Below the pieces are notes generated by a model, which was not told the origin of the DNA, ran no database searches, and saw only the letters and a program-made list of their open reading frames with translations. Of a DNA stretch of 64,000 nt, positions 49,350-58,672 are shown piece by piece. Origin of the DNA: Streptomyces canus (GTDB lineage: Bacteria; Actinomycetota; Actinomycetes; Streptomycetales; Streptomycetaceae); assembly GCF_030816965.1 (NCBI RefSeq), contig NZ_JAUSYQ010000002.1:1178001-1242000 (forward strand), given 5' to 3'. Position 1 is the first letter of the stretch; each line of letters opens with the position of its first letter. The translations under genes and the position numbers were made by a program.

Positions 49350-50996
49350 CTACCTCCTGGTCCCGTAGACGGCTTCCGGCATCGCCGCGAGGTACTGGTT
49401 CCTCAGGTCGGTCGCCGTGTCGCCGGTCGGGGTTGCGGCCCGCAGGCGGATGTCGTCGCCGTACAGCAGAACCCCGGCGCCCGGAGTGCCGTTGATGGCG
49501 TACAAGAGGCCGCCCCAGACGGCGTTCGCGGGCGCAGTGAACGTGGCGTCCATGAACGTCCACACCCCCGATGCCGGGGTCGACGAGTTCGATGACGTCG
49601 ACAGGTAGGCGAGCGAGGCGTCGTACCAGTTCACGTTCAGGCCGAGGCTGGTGCCGACGGTGGCGGGCGAGTACAGCCAGCCGGAGGCGCGGATGCCCTG
49701 TCCCGGTGTGACGGCGGCGCGCGCGTGCTCGGCGCGCGGGGTGGAGCCTGCGGTGGAGGTGAGAAGTCCGGACCAGCCGCCGTATTTCGATTGGGCGTTG
49801 GAGCGGGTGAGGGTGGCGTTGACGGCCGTCCACTGGGAGGTGTCGGTCTCGAAGGTCGGGTTGGTGTTGAGGGTGGGTTGGGAGGCCACGGCGCCAATGA
49901 AAAAGTCCATCGCCGTCGCGGCGGGCTTGATGAGGCCGCCGTTGGCGTGCGCGGTGAACGTGCGGGCGGAGCCGCACACGAAGACGTTGCCGTCGGCGTC
50001 GTCCGCGGTCGCGGTGACGTACCCGGACGCCGCGGCTGAGGTGTTGGTCTCCAGGGTGGCGCGGTATGCGGCGAGGGTGGCGGAGGTGCCGGTCTGGAGG
50101 TAGCCCTCAACGAAGCGGGAGCCGCGGCGCAGCGTGAGGTCGAGGGTCGCACGGCCCGGGTTGAGGCCCTTCACCAAGCGGAGGATGACCATCTCGGGGT
50201 CGTTGCGCAGGAGGGTCGTCCCGTCCCACGAGGAGATGGAGGCCCCGGACCCGGCCACGCTGACGTTCCAGACCTTGGAGTGGTAGGCGCCCCCCGAGTA
50301 GGTCTGAACGTCGAGGGACCCGGACGCCGACGTGGTGATGTTGACGAAGCCGTTCGACAGCGCCCAGCCCGTCGCCGCGAGCGGCACGTCGGTGCCGTAC
50401 ACCTCCTGGCTGCCGGTCGTGGTCGCCTTCGCGCGGCCGGTCAGGTACGAGGTGGGTGGGCAGCCCCACCGTGGGGACACCCCGGAGGCGACGCCGCGGT
50501 AGACGGTCATCGTGCCGTCGGCGCCGGTGCGGGTCATGGTGGTCGGGTTCGTACCGCCGGTGTAGTAGGCGTAGTGGCCGATGGGCGGGGCGTGCCAGCG
50601 TTCGCCCGTGAGGGAGAAGTCGTTGAGGCGGACGGCGCCGGTGAGCCTGCTCTGGAGGTCGGTTTCGGCGTCGGAGCCGACCCGGTCCAGGCTGACTTTC
50701 CAGTCGGAGGTGACGCGCTCGCCGAGGTTCTCCGTGTACGCCGCCCCCGCGGACTTCACCGCGTAGTAGCCGTTGCGTTCCGGCTTGTCCGTGAAGGTGA
50801 CTGCGATGACCTGCCCGGCGATGAGCGCGTTGATCCCGTCATGGCGGGCGATCACCTGGTCGCGGGTGAGTGGCGGATACGACTCCTGCCCTTCAAGGTC
50901 GAGACCGCGACCGTCACCGCCCGACTCCGAAACGGCGAACGTCTCCCGCAGCGGGACCCGGCCGAGCTGGACGTCACCCCAGTTGTACGAGCTCAT
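49350..50996 (-). CDS. Phage minor tail protein, 548 residues
   Basis: Starts MSSYNWGDVQLGRVPLRETF. The middle looks like distal-tail/minor-tail architecture (LDRVGSDAETDLQSRLTGAV). From about residue 375 a carbohydrate-binding-like beta-sandwich (NPTFETDTSQWTAVNATLTR, ...SGWLYSPATVGTSLGLNVNW, ...GVLLYGDDIRLR) is seen, the pattern of a CBM4/9-type domain often found on actinophage tails. ATG overlaps the tape-measure stop (ATGA). Confidence 0.78.
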   Translation of the reverse strand: MSSYNWGDVQLGRVPLRETFAVSESGGDGRGLDLEGQESYPPLTRDQVIARHDGINALIAGQVIAVTFTDKPERNGYYAVKSAGAAYTENLGERVTSDWKVSLDRVGSDAETDLQSRLTGAVRLNDFSLTGERWHAPPIGHYAYYTGGTNPTTMTRTGADGTMTVYRGVASGVSPRWGCPPTSYLTGRAKATTTGSQEVYGTDVPLAATGWALSNGFVNITTSASGSLDVQTYSGGAYHSKVWNVSVAGSGASISSWDGTTLLRNDPEMVILRLVKGLNPGRATLDLTLRRGSRFVEGYLQTGTSATLAAYRATLETNTSAAASGYVTATADDADGNVFVCGSARTFTAHANGGLIKPAATAMDFFIGAVASQPTLNTNPTFETDTSQWTAVNATLTRSNAQSKYGGWSGLLTSTAGSTPRAEHARAAVTPGQGIRASGWLYSPATVGTSLGLNVNWYDASLAYLSTSSNSSTPASGVWTFMDATFTAPANAVWGGLLYAINGTPGAGVLLYGDDIRLRAATPTGDTATDLRNQYLAAMPEAVYGTRR

Positions 50997-53900
50997 CGGG
51001 CACGACCCCTGTCGTAGAGGCGGAGAGCCTCTTTCATCTCGGCGACCATGGCGTTCGCTGCGGCCTTCCTGCTGGACGGGCTGGAGAAGTCGAACGTGCC
51101 GGAGACCGTAATGTTCTCGATCGTCACCCCGCCTGCAGCGCCGCCCCTGGTGACGAGCTGCTCGAACATGGCCGTCTGCTGCGCGTCGAGGACCCGCTCG
51201 GGGCGGCCGGTCGCGTTGACAGCCATCGTCGCGCCGGGCTGCAGCAGGCCGCCGCTGTCGTACTTCGCGGCTGGCGCGAAGCCCCACCGGCTGGTGAACA
51301 TCGAGTTGTTGTAGCCGCGGGCGCTCTTGCCCATGTGGACGCCGGCGCCGCCGCTGGACTCGACGTTCATGCCGGCGAGGGTGCCCGCGGTGTGGCCGAC
51401 GCCAGCGTTCGTGATGCCGATCATGAAGGGGCTGTTGAGGTTGCGGACCCAGCCGGACGGGCCGTTGTTCCCGGCGAAGCTGCCGGTTGCCCAGCGGCGG
51501 TGCGGCTTCTCCCCGCGGATCACGGACTCGATCGCGGACATCAGGCCGCTGCAGTCCCAGCTGGGGTTGCCGTTGCCCGCCCACTGGTACGGGAGCCCGT
51601 TCTGGGTTTTCACCCACGACAGGGCCTTCTGTACGGCCGGCCCGCCGACGGCTTTTTTGTCCTCGTTGCCGAGCCAGCCCATCATTCCGTCGACGGCCTT
51701 GTTGGAGAGGCCCTTCAACAACCCGCCGATGCCTGCGTTGCCGCCGGGGATCTGTGCGATGAGGGGCCGCACGAGCGCGCTGAGGGCCTTCTGCGCGGCT
51801 GCCTTGAGGCCGCCGACGACGACGTCCTTCGCCCACGAGGCGACCGAGCCGACGGCCCCGCCGATCGCGCCCGTCACCTTGCCGACGATGCCGCCAGACG
51901 CGAAGTGGGGGGTGGCCTGGTACCGCTGCTTCTCTTGCTGCCTGCTCGGGTTGCCGCCGGTCTTGGTCGGGTGGTCCTTGCCGAGCATGGCGTCGATGCC
52001 GCGGTGCCCCCCGAGAGCAGTGACCTGCTCGTTGGAGAGGATGCGTTCACCGGGGGTAAGCATGGCGGGGACGGTGTCGCTGTTGCCGGTGCCGGGGACG
52101 ACGCCGCCCTTGTTGAAGCCGAGCGAGATGGTCGGAAGGGTGATCTTGGAGTTGATTTTCCCGGCGATCGAGTTCCACATCTTGCGGAGCCCGTTGTTGT
52201 AGACGTTCCCGATGACCCACTTCACGGGTGCGGAGAACTTCGACTTGATGCCGTTCCACAGGTTCCCTGAGCCGTCACGCAGGGCCTTGACGGTGTTGAG
52301 CATCCACGTTTTGAACTCGCCGAGCTTGCTCTTGAGCGTGGTGATCGTGGACGAGAGGCGGTCGCGGGCGGTGTTCCACATGCCCGTCCAGCTGTTGGTG
52401 AACGAGGTACGCAAGCCGCTGACCCAGCTCAGGGCCCATGTCTTGGCGTTCGACAGATTGGTGCGCAGGCTCGTCCAGAAGGAGTTCCACCGATCGCTCG
52501 CGGCCTTCCACATGGCGTTCCAGCGGTCGATGATGCCCTGCTTCAGCTGGGTGAAGATCTCCTTCGTCTTCGTCCACAGCTGCGTGAACCACGAGATGAT
52601 CGCCTTCACCAAGTCGGGGATGATGGAGTGCCCGACGAGGACGTCGTACAGGTGCTGGAACTGGTCGACGATCCACTTCACCACGCCCGTCACAGCGTCC
52701 GTGAACTTCGTCAGCCACCCGATGACCGTGTTGATGACCGGCACCAGGATCCCGAGCGCTCCCGCCAGTGTTCCCGACATCGCCATCGCCAACTGGGCAA
52801 TCAGCGGGAGCAGCGGGCCGATCACCTGCAGCGCCAAGTTCAGCAGCGACACCGTCAGCTCGGCGATCGCCGGGAGCAGCGGGATCAGCGCAGTCACGAT
52901 CGGTGTGATCGCCGGGGCGAGTTGGGCGATGAACTGGCCCAGCATCTGAACCGCCGGGACCAGTGCGGAAACCACCGGCATCAGGCCCTGCGCGAGCGCC
53001 GCGACCAGCGGCACCAGCGCGGATCCGATCGCCGAGAACACCGGCGCCAGCGCGGTGACGATCGCCGCCAGCAGGGCGCCAATCGGCTGCAGCAGGGGCA
53101 TGACCGCGCGAACGAGGCCGACGAGGATGTCGCCGATGTCGGAGACGATCGGCAGGAGGGCGTCGACGATGGGCATCAGGGCCTGTCCGAGCGCGCCCGC
53201 GAGGTCGGCGAGGACGGGCCCGAACTTGGTTGCGAGTTCCGTGACGACGGGGGCGAGTGCGGCCAGCAGCGGCAGCACCGCCTCGAGTACGGAGCCGAGG
53301 GTGGTCGCGAACAGCTTCGCGATCGAGTTGACCGCCGTAAAGATCGACGTCAGTGCGGCCTGAACCTCCGGCATCGCCGTGATCCTTCGCAGCTCCGCAA
53401 ACACGCTGCCGAGCGTCCCCAGCGCGTCCCCGCCCCCGGCTGCGGCGGCCTTCATGATGTTGCCGAGCGTCCCGAAGGCGTCCGCGAGTAGCTGGCCGAA
53501 CTGGCGGGCGACATCAACGGCGCCCTCGATCGACTCCTGCAATGCCCCCGACTTGAAGGCGTCGCCGAGCTTCTGCGTGATCCGGTCCGCCGCATCGGCC
53601 GCGGCAGCCGTCAGCCTGGCGAATGCCGGGCTCGCGGCGATGCTGATCTGGGCGAGGCCGGTGATGATCTGGCCGGGGATCCTGTTGAGGTTCCCGAATC
53701 CGGCGTTGAGGCCGTCGAACATCTGCCTGAGCTGGCCGGTCTTCGACAGTTCGATGACCGCATCCGCGGCGTTCTTCGCAACCCGATTAAGGTTGTCGGC
53801 CATGCCGCCGAGGCCGGCCCGCAGCGGCGGAATCACCGCGGTCGACAACTCCGTGAACTTGGCGCCGAGTCCGGCCATCAGCCGGTCCTGCACCTCCAGC

Positions 53901-55606
53901 TTCAGCGACCGCCATGCGGCACCCTGCGCGATGACGGCGTTGACGAACTCCCGCGCGTTCGGGGAGAGGCGGGCCATGGCGTCGCCGAGCTTGTTCGCCG
54001 CAACCGCGCCGGCGGTATGAGCTTCGGCGAGCGCCCGAGCAGCATCGGCTACGGCGTCCTGCGCGTCCTTGATGTCCCGCGCCCCGTCGACTGCGGCCTT
54101 ACGGGCGGCTTCGCGGGCGTCGGCGACGTCCCGTTCGGCGAGCATGACCCGCTGCAGGCCGTCCGTGGTCGCCCGAGTCTGCTCCAGCTCCGCATCCCGC
54201 AACGCCTGCGTCTTGTCGGTCACCGACTGGTTGGCGTCGGCGATCTGCTGCTTGGCGTCGACGACGGTCTTCGAGCCCTCGACCCCGGCCTTGTTCGCGT
54301 CCTTCGTCTGCTGCTCGAGGCGGGCCGTCTCGGTCTGCTGCTCCTCCAGCGCCTGCACCGCGCGGTCGTACTGCAACTGCGCCTTGTCGAACGCCTCCTC
54401 CCCCGCCTTGCCGCCCTTCGCCTTGACCGCGGCCAACTCCTGCTCGGCGTCCTGGAGGTCCAAGACTTTCTGCCGCTGGTCCAGCTGGGCATCCTCGAGC
54501 CGGTTGTTCAAATCCTGGAGTTCTTCGGCGGCTTCCTTGCGGGCGTCAGTCAGGTCCCGCTGCGCCTGCCGTTCGGCCCGCTGCGCGTCGGCCAGGTCGC
54601 GTTCGGCGGAGGCGACCTGTTCGGCTGCCCTGCGGTTGGCGTCGGCGACGTCCTGCACCGTGGATTTCAGGGAGCGTTGGGCGTCTTCGATCTGCCGGGC
54701 CGCCGCAACGCGCGCCTCAGCCGCCCGGACCTCAGCGTCCTTCACACCCTGCTGCGCTTTCGCCAGAGAGCGTTGCGCGTTCTCCAACGTGCGGGTGGAC
54801 TTCGTGGCCGCACCCGCCGACGAGGTGGCCGGCGCGAACGCCGCCTTGAAAGCATCCCCAATCCCCGACGTGCCCACCTTGACCGCGGCGAACGCCGTCG
54901 CCAGCGACAGCACCGCGGGCGCGGCCACAGCGGCAGCCGGTCCCATCTGGATGAGTGCCTGGCCGAGGGACGCCATCGTCGGGAGGGCTCCGACGGCGAG
55001 TGCGGCGAGGCTGGACAGGCTCGATGCGAGGCGGCTGACGCCCCCCGCGGAGCTGCCTGCGCTGCCGCCAAGACCTGCCAGGCCGCCGAGACCGCCGATG
55101 GTGCGGGTGCGGATGTTGACGGTGCGGTCGCGGGTGAGGTGGCGGAGGGAGGCGTCAGCGGCCGTCGTGTCTGCGCGGGCCTGGACGGTCATCTGCCGTC
55201 GGCGGGTGAGGTTGGCGATGCTGTCGGCGGCAACGCGGGTGTCGACGTCGACGCCGATGCGGACTTGGCGGCGCTGGACAAGGTTGCGGATCTCGGCCGC
55301 GGCAACGCGGGTGTCCACGCTCGCGCGGATGTTGACGACGCGATCGGCGGTGAGCCGGTCCAGTTTGGCGGTGACGCGGCGCATCGTGGCGTCGTTGATG
55401 TCGGCGTCGATGACGGCTTTGAGGACGGTGCGGGAGTGCTCGTCTGCGAAGCGGCGGAGCTTGGCCAGGGCTGCCGTGTCGTCGATGTCGAGGGTGACCG
55501 TGGCCTTGTTCTTCGACTGCCGCAGCCGCTGCATGGCACGGTCGTAGCCGCTCTCATCAGCGGTTACTTCCACGTAACCCTCTGCGATGCGAAAGGCCCC
55601 GGCCAT
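50993..55606 (-). CDS. Phage tail tape measure protein with NlpC/P60-like domain
   Basis: 1537 residues, by far the longest gene. N-terminal repeats of rule-length motifs (VNIRASVDTRVAAAEIRNLV and relatives) precede a long Ala/Gln-rich coiled coil (about 280-540), a membrane-like stretch (APVVTELATKFGPVLADLAG..., several hydrophobic helices), and a tail-middle. Near the C-terminus (about residues 1375-1470) sits a NlpC/P60-like segment: GLPYQWAGNGNPSWDCSGLM (Cys nucleophile) and GVGHTAGTLAGMN (His). The latter probably cuts peptidoglycan on DNA entry. ATG at 55606. Confidence 0.9.
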   Translation of the reverse strand: MAGAFRIAEGYVEVTADESGYDRAMQRLRQSKNKATVTLDIDDTAALAKLRRFADEHSRTVLKAVIDADINDATMRRVTAKLDRLTADRVVNIRASVDTRVAAAEIRNLVQRRQVRIGVDVDTRVAADSIANLTRRRQMTVQARADTTAADASLRHLTRDRTVNIRTRTIGGLGGLAGLGGSAGSSAGGVSRLASSLSSLAALAVGALPTMASLGQALIQMGPAAAVAAPAVLSLATAFAAVKVGTSGIGDAFKAAFAPATSSAGAATKSTRTLENAQRSLAKAQQGVKDAEVRAAEARVAAARQIEDAQRSLKSTVQDVADANRRAAEQVASAERDLADAQRAERQAQRDLTDARKEAAEELQDLNNRLEDAQLDQRQKVLDLQDAEQELAAVKAKGGKAGEEAFDKAQLQYDRAVQALEEQQTETARLEQQTKDANKAGVEGSKTVVDAKQQIADANQSVTDKTQALRDAELEQTRATTDGLQRVMLAERDVADAREAARKAAVDGARDIKDAQDAVADAARALAEAHTAGAVAANKLGDAMARLSPNAREFVNAVIAQGAAWRSLKLEVQDRLMAGLGAKFTELSTAVIPPLRAGLGGMADNLNRVAKNAADAVIELSKTGQLRQMFDGLNAGFGNLNRIPGQIITGLAQISIAASPAFARLTAAAADAADRITQKLGDAFKSGALQESIEGAVDVARQFGQLLADAFGTLGNIMKAAAAGGGDALGTLGSVFAELRRITAMPEVQAALTSIFTAVNSIAKLFATTLGSVLEAVLPLLAALAPVVTELATKFGPVLADLAGALGQALMPIVDALLPIVSDIGDILVGLVRAVMPLLQPIGALLAAIVTALAPVFSAIGSALVPLVAALAQGLMPVVSALVPAVQMLGQFIAQLAPAITPIVTALIPLLPAIAELTVSLLNLALQVIGPLLPLIAQLAMAMSGTLAGALGILVPVINTVIGWLTKFTDAVTGVVKWIVDQFQHLYDVLVGHSIIPDLVKAIISWFTQLWTKTKEIFTQLKQGIIDRWNAMWKAASDRWNSFWTSLRTNLSNAKTWALSWVSGLRTSFTNSWTGMWNTARDRLSSTITTLKSKLGEFKTWMLNTVKALRDGSGNLWNGIKSKFSAPVKWVIGNVYNNGLRKMWNSIAGKINSKITLPTISLGFNKGGVVPGTGNSDTVPAMLTPGERILSNEQVTALGGHRGIDAMLGKDHPTKTGGNPSRQQEKQRYQATPHFASGGIVGKVTGAIGGAVGSVASWAKDVVVGGLKAAAQKALSALVRPLIAQIPGGNAGIGGLLKGLSNKAVDGMMGWLGNEDKKAVGGPAVQKALSWVKTQNGLPYQWAGNGNPSWDCSGLMSAIESVIRGEKPHRRWATGSFAGNNGPSGWVRNLNSPFMIGITNAGVGHTAGTLAGMNVESSGGAGVHMGKSARGYNNSMFTSRWGFAPAAKYDSGGLLQPGATMAVNATGRPERVLDAQQTAMFEQLVTRGGAAGGVTIENITVSGTFDFSSPSSRKAAANAMVAEMKEALRLYDRGRAR

Positions 55607-56406
55607 CTACCCTCCCTGTGTCACGCTCACGAGCCCCGGGAACTGCGCCCGGAACTGGGTCAGTGAGACCTCGGTGGCCTCACCGGTGCCGCTCCCAGTC
55701 GGGGCGGCTGTGGTGCTGGTGCGGGTTGGGGCAGTGCTGGCTGGGCGGTCTTCGCGTTCCTCTTCGGCGACTGCGGCCATCACGCCCGTGTAGGCGGTCA
55801 GCCGATACGCCAGCGCGAAGTACCGTCGTGCGCTGATCTCGACTTGCTCAAGGTCGATGCCGTAGATCGCGAGGAAATCCGCGTCCAGATCGTCCAAGTG
55901 ATCGAGAACCCAAAGGAGTTCCTCGGCCCGGTCGGCGACCACCTCCGTGCACTCCGGCTCCTTGACGTCGTCGAGGAGCTTCAGCCACGGCTTGCGGTCG
56001 TCTACCTCGCTTTTCCCTCCTTCTTCTTCCTTCCGAGGGCGAGGTCAAGGACCTTGTCGACGATCCACTCCATCTGGTCCTCGGTGAGCGCCTTGGACTG
56101 TTCCAGCGCCGTGTAGGCGTCCTCGCCGAGAACGCGACTGAGGAGGGGGGCGGTGGCGAGGTCGCGGCCGTGTTCGCGGGCTTCGCGGAGGAACTCCAGG
56201 GCGACGCCCGGGGGGATGGACTTGGGGATCGTGTACTCGTCGTCGCCGATGAAGAACAGCGGGACGCGCTCTTCGATGACGTCTTCGTTGGCGGGGATGT
56301 GGATGGGCTCGAAGTCGCCCGTGTCGGCGGTGCCGTTGACGGCCTTGGCGGCCTGCGTGCGGGCGGCGGTCGTCTGGCGGGTGCGGGACTTGGTGGTGGA
56401 TGCCAT
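55607..56406 (-). CDS. Tail assembly chaperone GT fusion made by -1 ribosomal frameshift
   Basis: The G frame (56406 to stop 56002) contains a canonical slippery heptamer just before its end. Shifting by -1 there leaves the G stop unread and continues through a second frame to 55607: SEVDDRKPWLKLLDDVKEPE then CTEVVADRAEELLWVLDHLD and onward to VSVTQGG. The predicted fusion is 266 residues (132 from G, 134 from the -1 frame). The G/GT arrangement immediately upstream of the tape measure is universal in siphophage tails; both products act as TMP chaperones. The -1 frame has no good independent start upstream; a GTG at 55942 is possible but unsupported. Confidence 0.85.
56002..56406 (-). CDS. 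Tail assembly chaperone G (unshifted product)
   Basis: 134 residues: low-complexity basic N-terminus (MASTTKSRTRQTTAARTQAA), then HIPANEDVIEERVPLFFIGD, TIPKSIPPGVALEFLREARE and ALTEDQMEWIVDKVLDLALG, the conserved chaperone core. Ends RKKKEGKAR. It lies between the major tail protein and tape measure, as in most siphophages. Confidence 0.85.
   Translation of the reverse strand: MASTTKSRTRQTTAARTQAAKAVNGTADTGDFEPIHIPANEDVIEERVPLFFIGDDEYTIPKSIPPGVALEFLREAREHGRDLATAPLLSRVLGEDAYTALEQSKALTEDQMEWIVDKVLDLALGRKKKEGKAR
56011..56017 (-). other. Slippery heptamer GGGAAAA for -1 frameshift
   Basis: In the G frame the codons read GAG-GGA-AAA, so the heptamer is in the required X-XXY-YYZ register. It is 7 nt upstream of the G stop codon. 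A purine-rich run (GGAAGGAAGAAGAAGGAGG) just upstream could also act as an internal Shine-Dalgarno stimulator. Confidence 0.85.
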
Positions 56407-56445
56407 GGGTGGTGCTCCTCGCTACGGGCAGGGGTGGGCGACCGA

Positions 56446-57006
56446 CTAGCTGGTCTGATCCACAATGTGGAAGGGGGCGATGACGCTGGACACGTAGTGG
56501 CCGGCGAACTTCACCGGGATGAGCGTCTGCTTGTCCTTGGTGTAGGCCAGCTCGCTGCTGTCGGTGTTGAGCATGCGGCGGCCGATGACGCGGCGAGTGA
56601 ACTGGCTGGGCGCGTAGCCGTCCATCATGAGCGCGAAGTAGCTGGGCTGCGTCGCCGAGCTCGACACGTTCGGGTCGTAGCTCTTCCAGCCCGCGCCGGA
56701 AGCCGAGGTGCCCCCGTTGAGGGATAGCGACAGGTTCTCCAGCGTCGCCTCCGCGAGGGAAGTCTCGATGGTGAAGTCCGCTTTCGTCAGACGGGAGCCG
56801 ACGCGCAGAGTGATCTGGTCGACCTCCAGCTCCGAGTACGTCTGGTCGACGGACAGCTTGACGCCGTCCTGCGTGCCGCCCAGATCCGTCCACGCCGACG
56901 CAGCCGGCGCGGCATTCACCGCAGTGTCAGTGGGCTCGGTCGCACCGAACGCGCCCTTGTAGAGGGTCGCCGGACCCTGGATCAGGTTGGTGGTCGTGAC
57001 GGCCAT
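56446..57006 (-). CDS. Major tail (tube) protein
   Basis: 186 residues. MAVTTTNLIQGPATLYKGAF, then TDLGGTQDGVKLSVDQTYSE, and TLRVGSRLTKADFTIETSLA are the typical start of siphophage tail tube proteins with the gpV/phage-tail-tube-like beta-sandwich fold. Ends NTDSSELAYTKDKQTLIPVK. Located just before the tail chaperones, where this protein always lies. ATG 57006. Confidence 0.85.
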   Translation of the reverse strand: MAVTTTNLIQGPATLYKGAFGATEPTDTAVNAAPAASAWTDLGGTQDGVKLSVDQTYSELEVDQITLRVGSRLTKADFTIETSLAEATLENLSLSLNGGTSASGAGWKSYDPNVSSSATQPSYFALMMDGYAPSQFTRRVIGRRMLNTDSSELAYTKDKQTLIPVKFAGHYVSSVIAPFHIVDQTS

Positions 57007-57009
57007 GGG

Positions 57010-57219
57010 TCAGCTCTCCTTGGTGGTGCCGGGCTTCTTCGGCGCGACGGCCGCGGGCTGCGGTGCGGGCTCTGGAGCGGCCGGGGCTGCGGTCCCGGGT
57101 GGGACGTCCTGGTCGGCGTCCCCCTCGACAAGGAGGCCCTGCCGCTGCAGGTCGAGGTACTCGGCGTCGTCGACCTCGAACTCCAGGTCGGGTCGGAAGG
57201 TCGTGCGGACGGTCGGCAT
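57010..57219 (-). CDS. Small phage protein, 69 residues
   Basis: MPTVRTTFRPDLEFEVDDAE is the folded part; the rest is Pro/Ala-rich (PAAPEPAPQPAAVAPKKP). Possibly a head-tail joining or linker protein. Not recognised. Confidence 0.6.
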   Translation of the reverse strand: MPTVRTTFRPDLEFEVDDAEYLDLQRQGLLVEGDADQDVPPGTAAPAAPEPAPQPAAVAPKKPGTTKES

Positions 57220-57449
57220 CAGGGGTAGTCCTCTCGGCGAAGTGGAAAGTGGTGGTGGGAGAACTGCGGGTGATGCCGCAGCTCGATGGTCTGCTCGGGC
57301 GGAATGGACCGCGGGCAGTCGATGATGCGGATGTCACCGGTGAGGAGGAACTCCAGTTCGCCTCGGGAGTTGTGGACGATGACTCGCCCGTTCCAGGTGA
57401 GGAGGTCCCCGCCGAGCCCGGCGTCTTGGATGGCGTACCGCCCGCTCAT
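57219..57449 (-). CDS. Small phage protein, 76 residues
   Basis: Beta-rich: GLGGDLLTWNGRVIVHNSRG, ELEFLLTGDIRIIDCPRSIP, and a His-rich C-terminus. Overlaps neighbours by 1 and 4 bp. Unassigned. Confidence 0.6.
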   Translation of the reverse strand: MSGRYAIQDAGLGGDLLTWNGRVIVHNSRGELEFLLTGDIRIIDCPRSIPPEQTIELRHHPQFSHHHFPLRREDYP

Positions 57450-57895
57450 GACGGAACCTCCGTCCATGCGATGACCAGGCCGGGGATCGAGTAGTGGGCG
57501 TAGGAGGAGGCGTCGTCGTGGACACGGCGGGCGTCGCCAGTGGTGTATGCGGACAGCACCTGCGCCTGCGGGTAACCGGAGGGGAGGGTGACCCGTTGCG
57601 GGATCGCCGGGTGGTCGTAGCAGGCTGCCTGAATTGCGGCGGCCAGCATCGCGGCCTTGTTCCACGGCGGCTTCTGCGACTGCGGGTTGACGGCCCAGCA
57701 GTCCACGCCCATCACCGGGTCCCGCAGCGGCACGTAGGCGTTGGGGGTGCCGCCGGCCACGGTGAGGGTGCAGAACCCGGATGCGGCCCAGGTGGTGTTG
57801 TCCTTGGGCAGCATGGTCGCGACGCGGTCGCCTATCACGGTCTTCAGCCAGGCGGTGGCGACGAGTTCGGGGGTGGCCCGCAGTTGGAGGCTCAT
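57446..57895 (-). CDS. Tail terminator/head-tail connector-like protein, 149 residues
   Basis: Begins MSLQLRATPELVATAWLKTV then RVATMLPKDNTTWAASGFC, followed by VLSAYTTGDARRVHDDASSY. Position before the gp10-like protein and its size suggest the tail-terminator role; homology not proven by eye. Confidence 0.65.
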   Translation of the reverse strand: MSLQLRATPELVATAWLKTVIGDRVATMLPKDNTTWAASGFCTLTVAGGTPNAYVPLRDPVMGVDCWAVNPQSQKPPWNKAAMLAAAIQAACYDHPAIPQRVTLPSGYPQAQVLSAYTTGDARRVHDDASSYAHYSIPGLVIAWTEVPS

Positions 57896-58263
57896 GCCGT
57901 CCTCCGCTGGAACAGAGCCGGGCGAAGGTACGGCATGGGCGGCGTGCCGGGGTGGTTGACGCGGGCCACCGGGTGATCCGCCCCGGGCCAGTAGAGCGCC
58001 TTCTTGTTCCGCGGCGTGATGACGTGCGGTGCCGTCCCGAGTTCCACGTCTGTCGCGTAGTTGCAGTCGAGGGAGCCGACCCGCAAGACCTTGTCGTGGC
58101 ACTCGGAGCGGAGGGAGTCGTGGAGGCGGCCGGACTGCTTGTGGACGTAGTCGCGGGCGTCGCCGAGGATGGCGTCGCCGATGACGTCCTGCATCCAGTC
58201 GCTGATCGCCGCATCAACGTGTGTGCGTGCTGAGGGGTCGATCCGCACACCGGATCGCGCCAT
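57892..58263 (-). CDS. HK97 gp10-like neck/completion protein
   Basis: 123 residues. Opens MARSGVRIDPSARTHVDAAI, then VHKQSGRLHDSLRSECHDKV, ELGTAPHVITPRNKKALYWP and HPGTPPMPYLRPAL; the GR-L-S and PGTPP-PYLRPAL blocks are typical of HK97 gp10 neck proteins. It joins head and tail. Overlaps the next gene by 4 bp. Confidence 0.82.
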   Translation of the reverse strand: MARSGVRIDPSARTHVDAAISDWMQDVIGDAILGDARDYVHKQSGRLHDSLRSECHDKVLRVGSLDCNYATDVELGTAPHVITPRNKKALYWPGADHPVARVNHPGTPPMPYLRPALFQRRTA

Positions 58264-58342
58264 GGCCGCCTCCTCTCCGAAGGTGGGTTGTGCTCGATGA
58301 CCGCCCGGTCTCCCCGGGCATGTGGCCCTGTTCGGTTGTTGG

Positions 58343-58672
58343 TCAGGTGGTGCGCCGCAGGTCGAGGCGGCGGTCCACCTCGAATGCGGGGTTCGCCATG
58401 CCGGACACGGCGTCGACGATGTAGACGGCGCCAGTCCGCTCGTCACGCACCCGGTCCTGATCGGTGACGTCCGTGCCGGCGGCCACGCGGGCGACGGCGT
58501 AGCGGACGATGCGCGGCGTCGGGTCGTCGCGGGTGGTGACCCGGCGGGACTGCTCGGTCAAGCTCGCGGGGATCCCGGTGAGGTGCGGGGTGTCCGTGTC
58601 GGCCTCGTCGCCGTACCCGTCAGTCGTCGTGCCCCGCAGGATGCTGACAGTGGTCGTCGCGATGGCCTGCAT
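58343..58672 (-). CDS. Head-tail adaptor-like protein, 109 residues
   Basis: MQAIATTTVSILRGTTTDGY, followed by VRYAVARVAAGTDVTDQDRV, GAVYIVDAVSGMANPAFEVD. Reminiscent of head-closure (SPP1 gp16-like/phage H-T joining) proteins, which are of this length and place. The ATG overlaps the preceding stop (TGATG). Confidence 0.68.
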   Translation of the reverse strand: MQAIATTTVSILRGTTTDGYGDEADTDTPHLTGIPASLTEQSRRVTTRDDPTPRIVRYAVARVAAGTDVTDQDRVRDERTGAVYIVDAVSGMANPAFEVDRRLDLRRTT

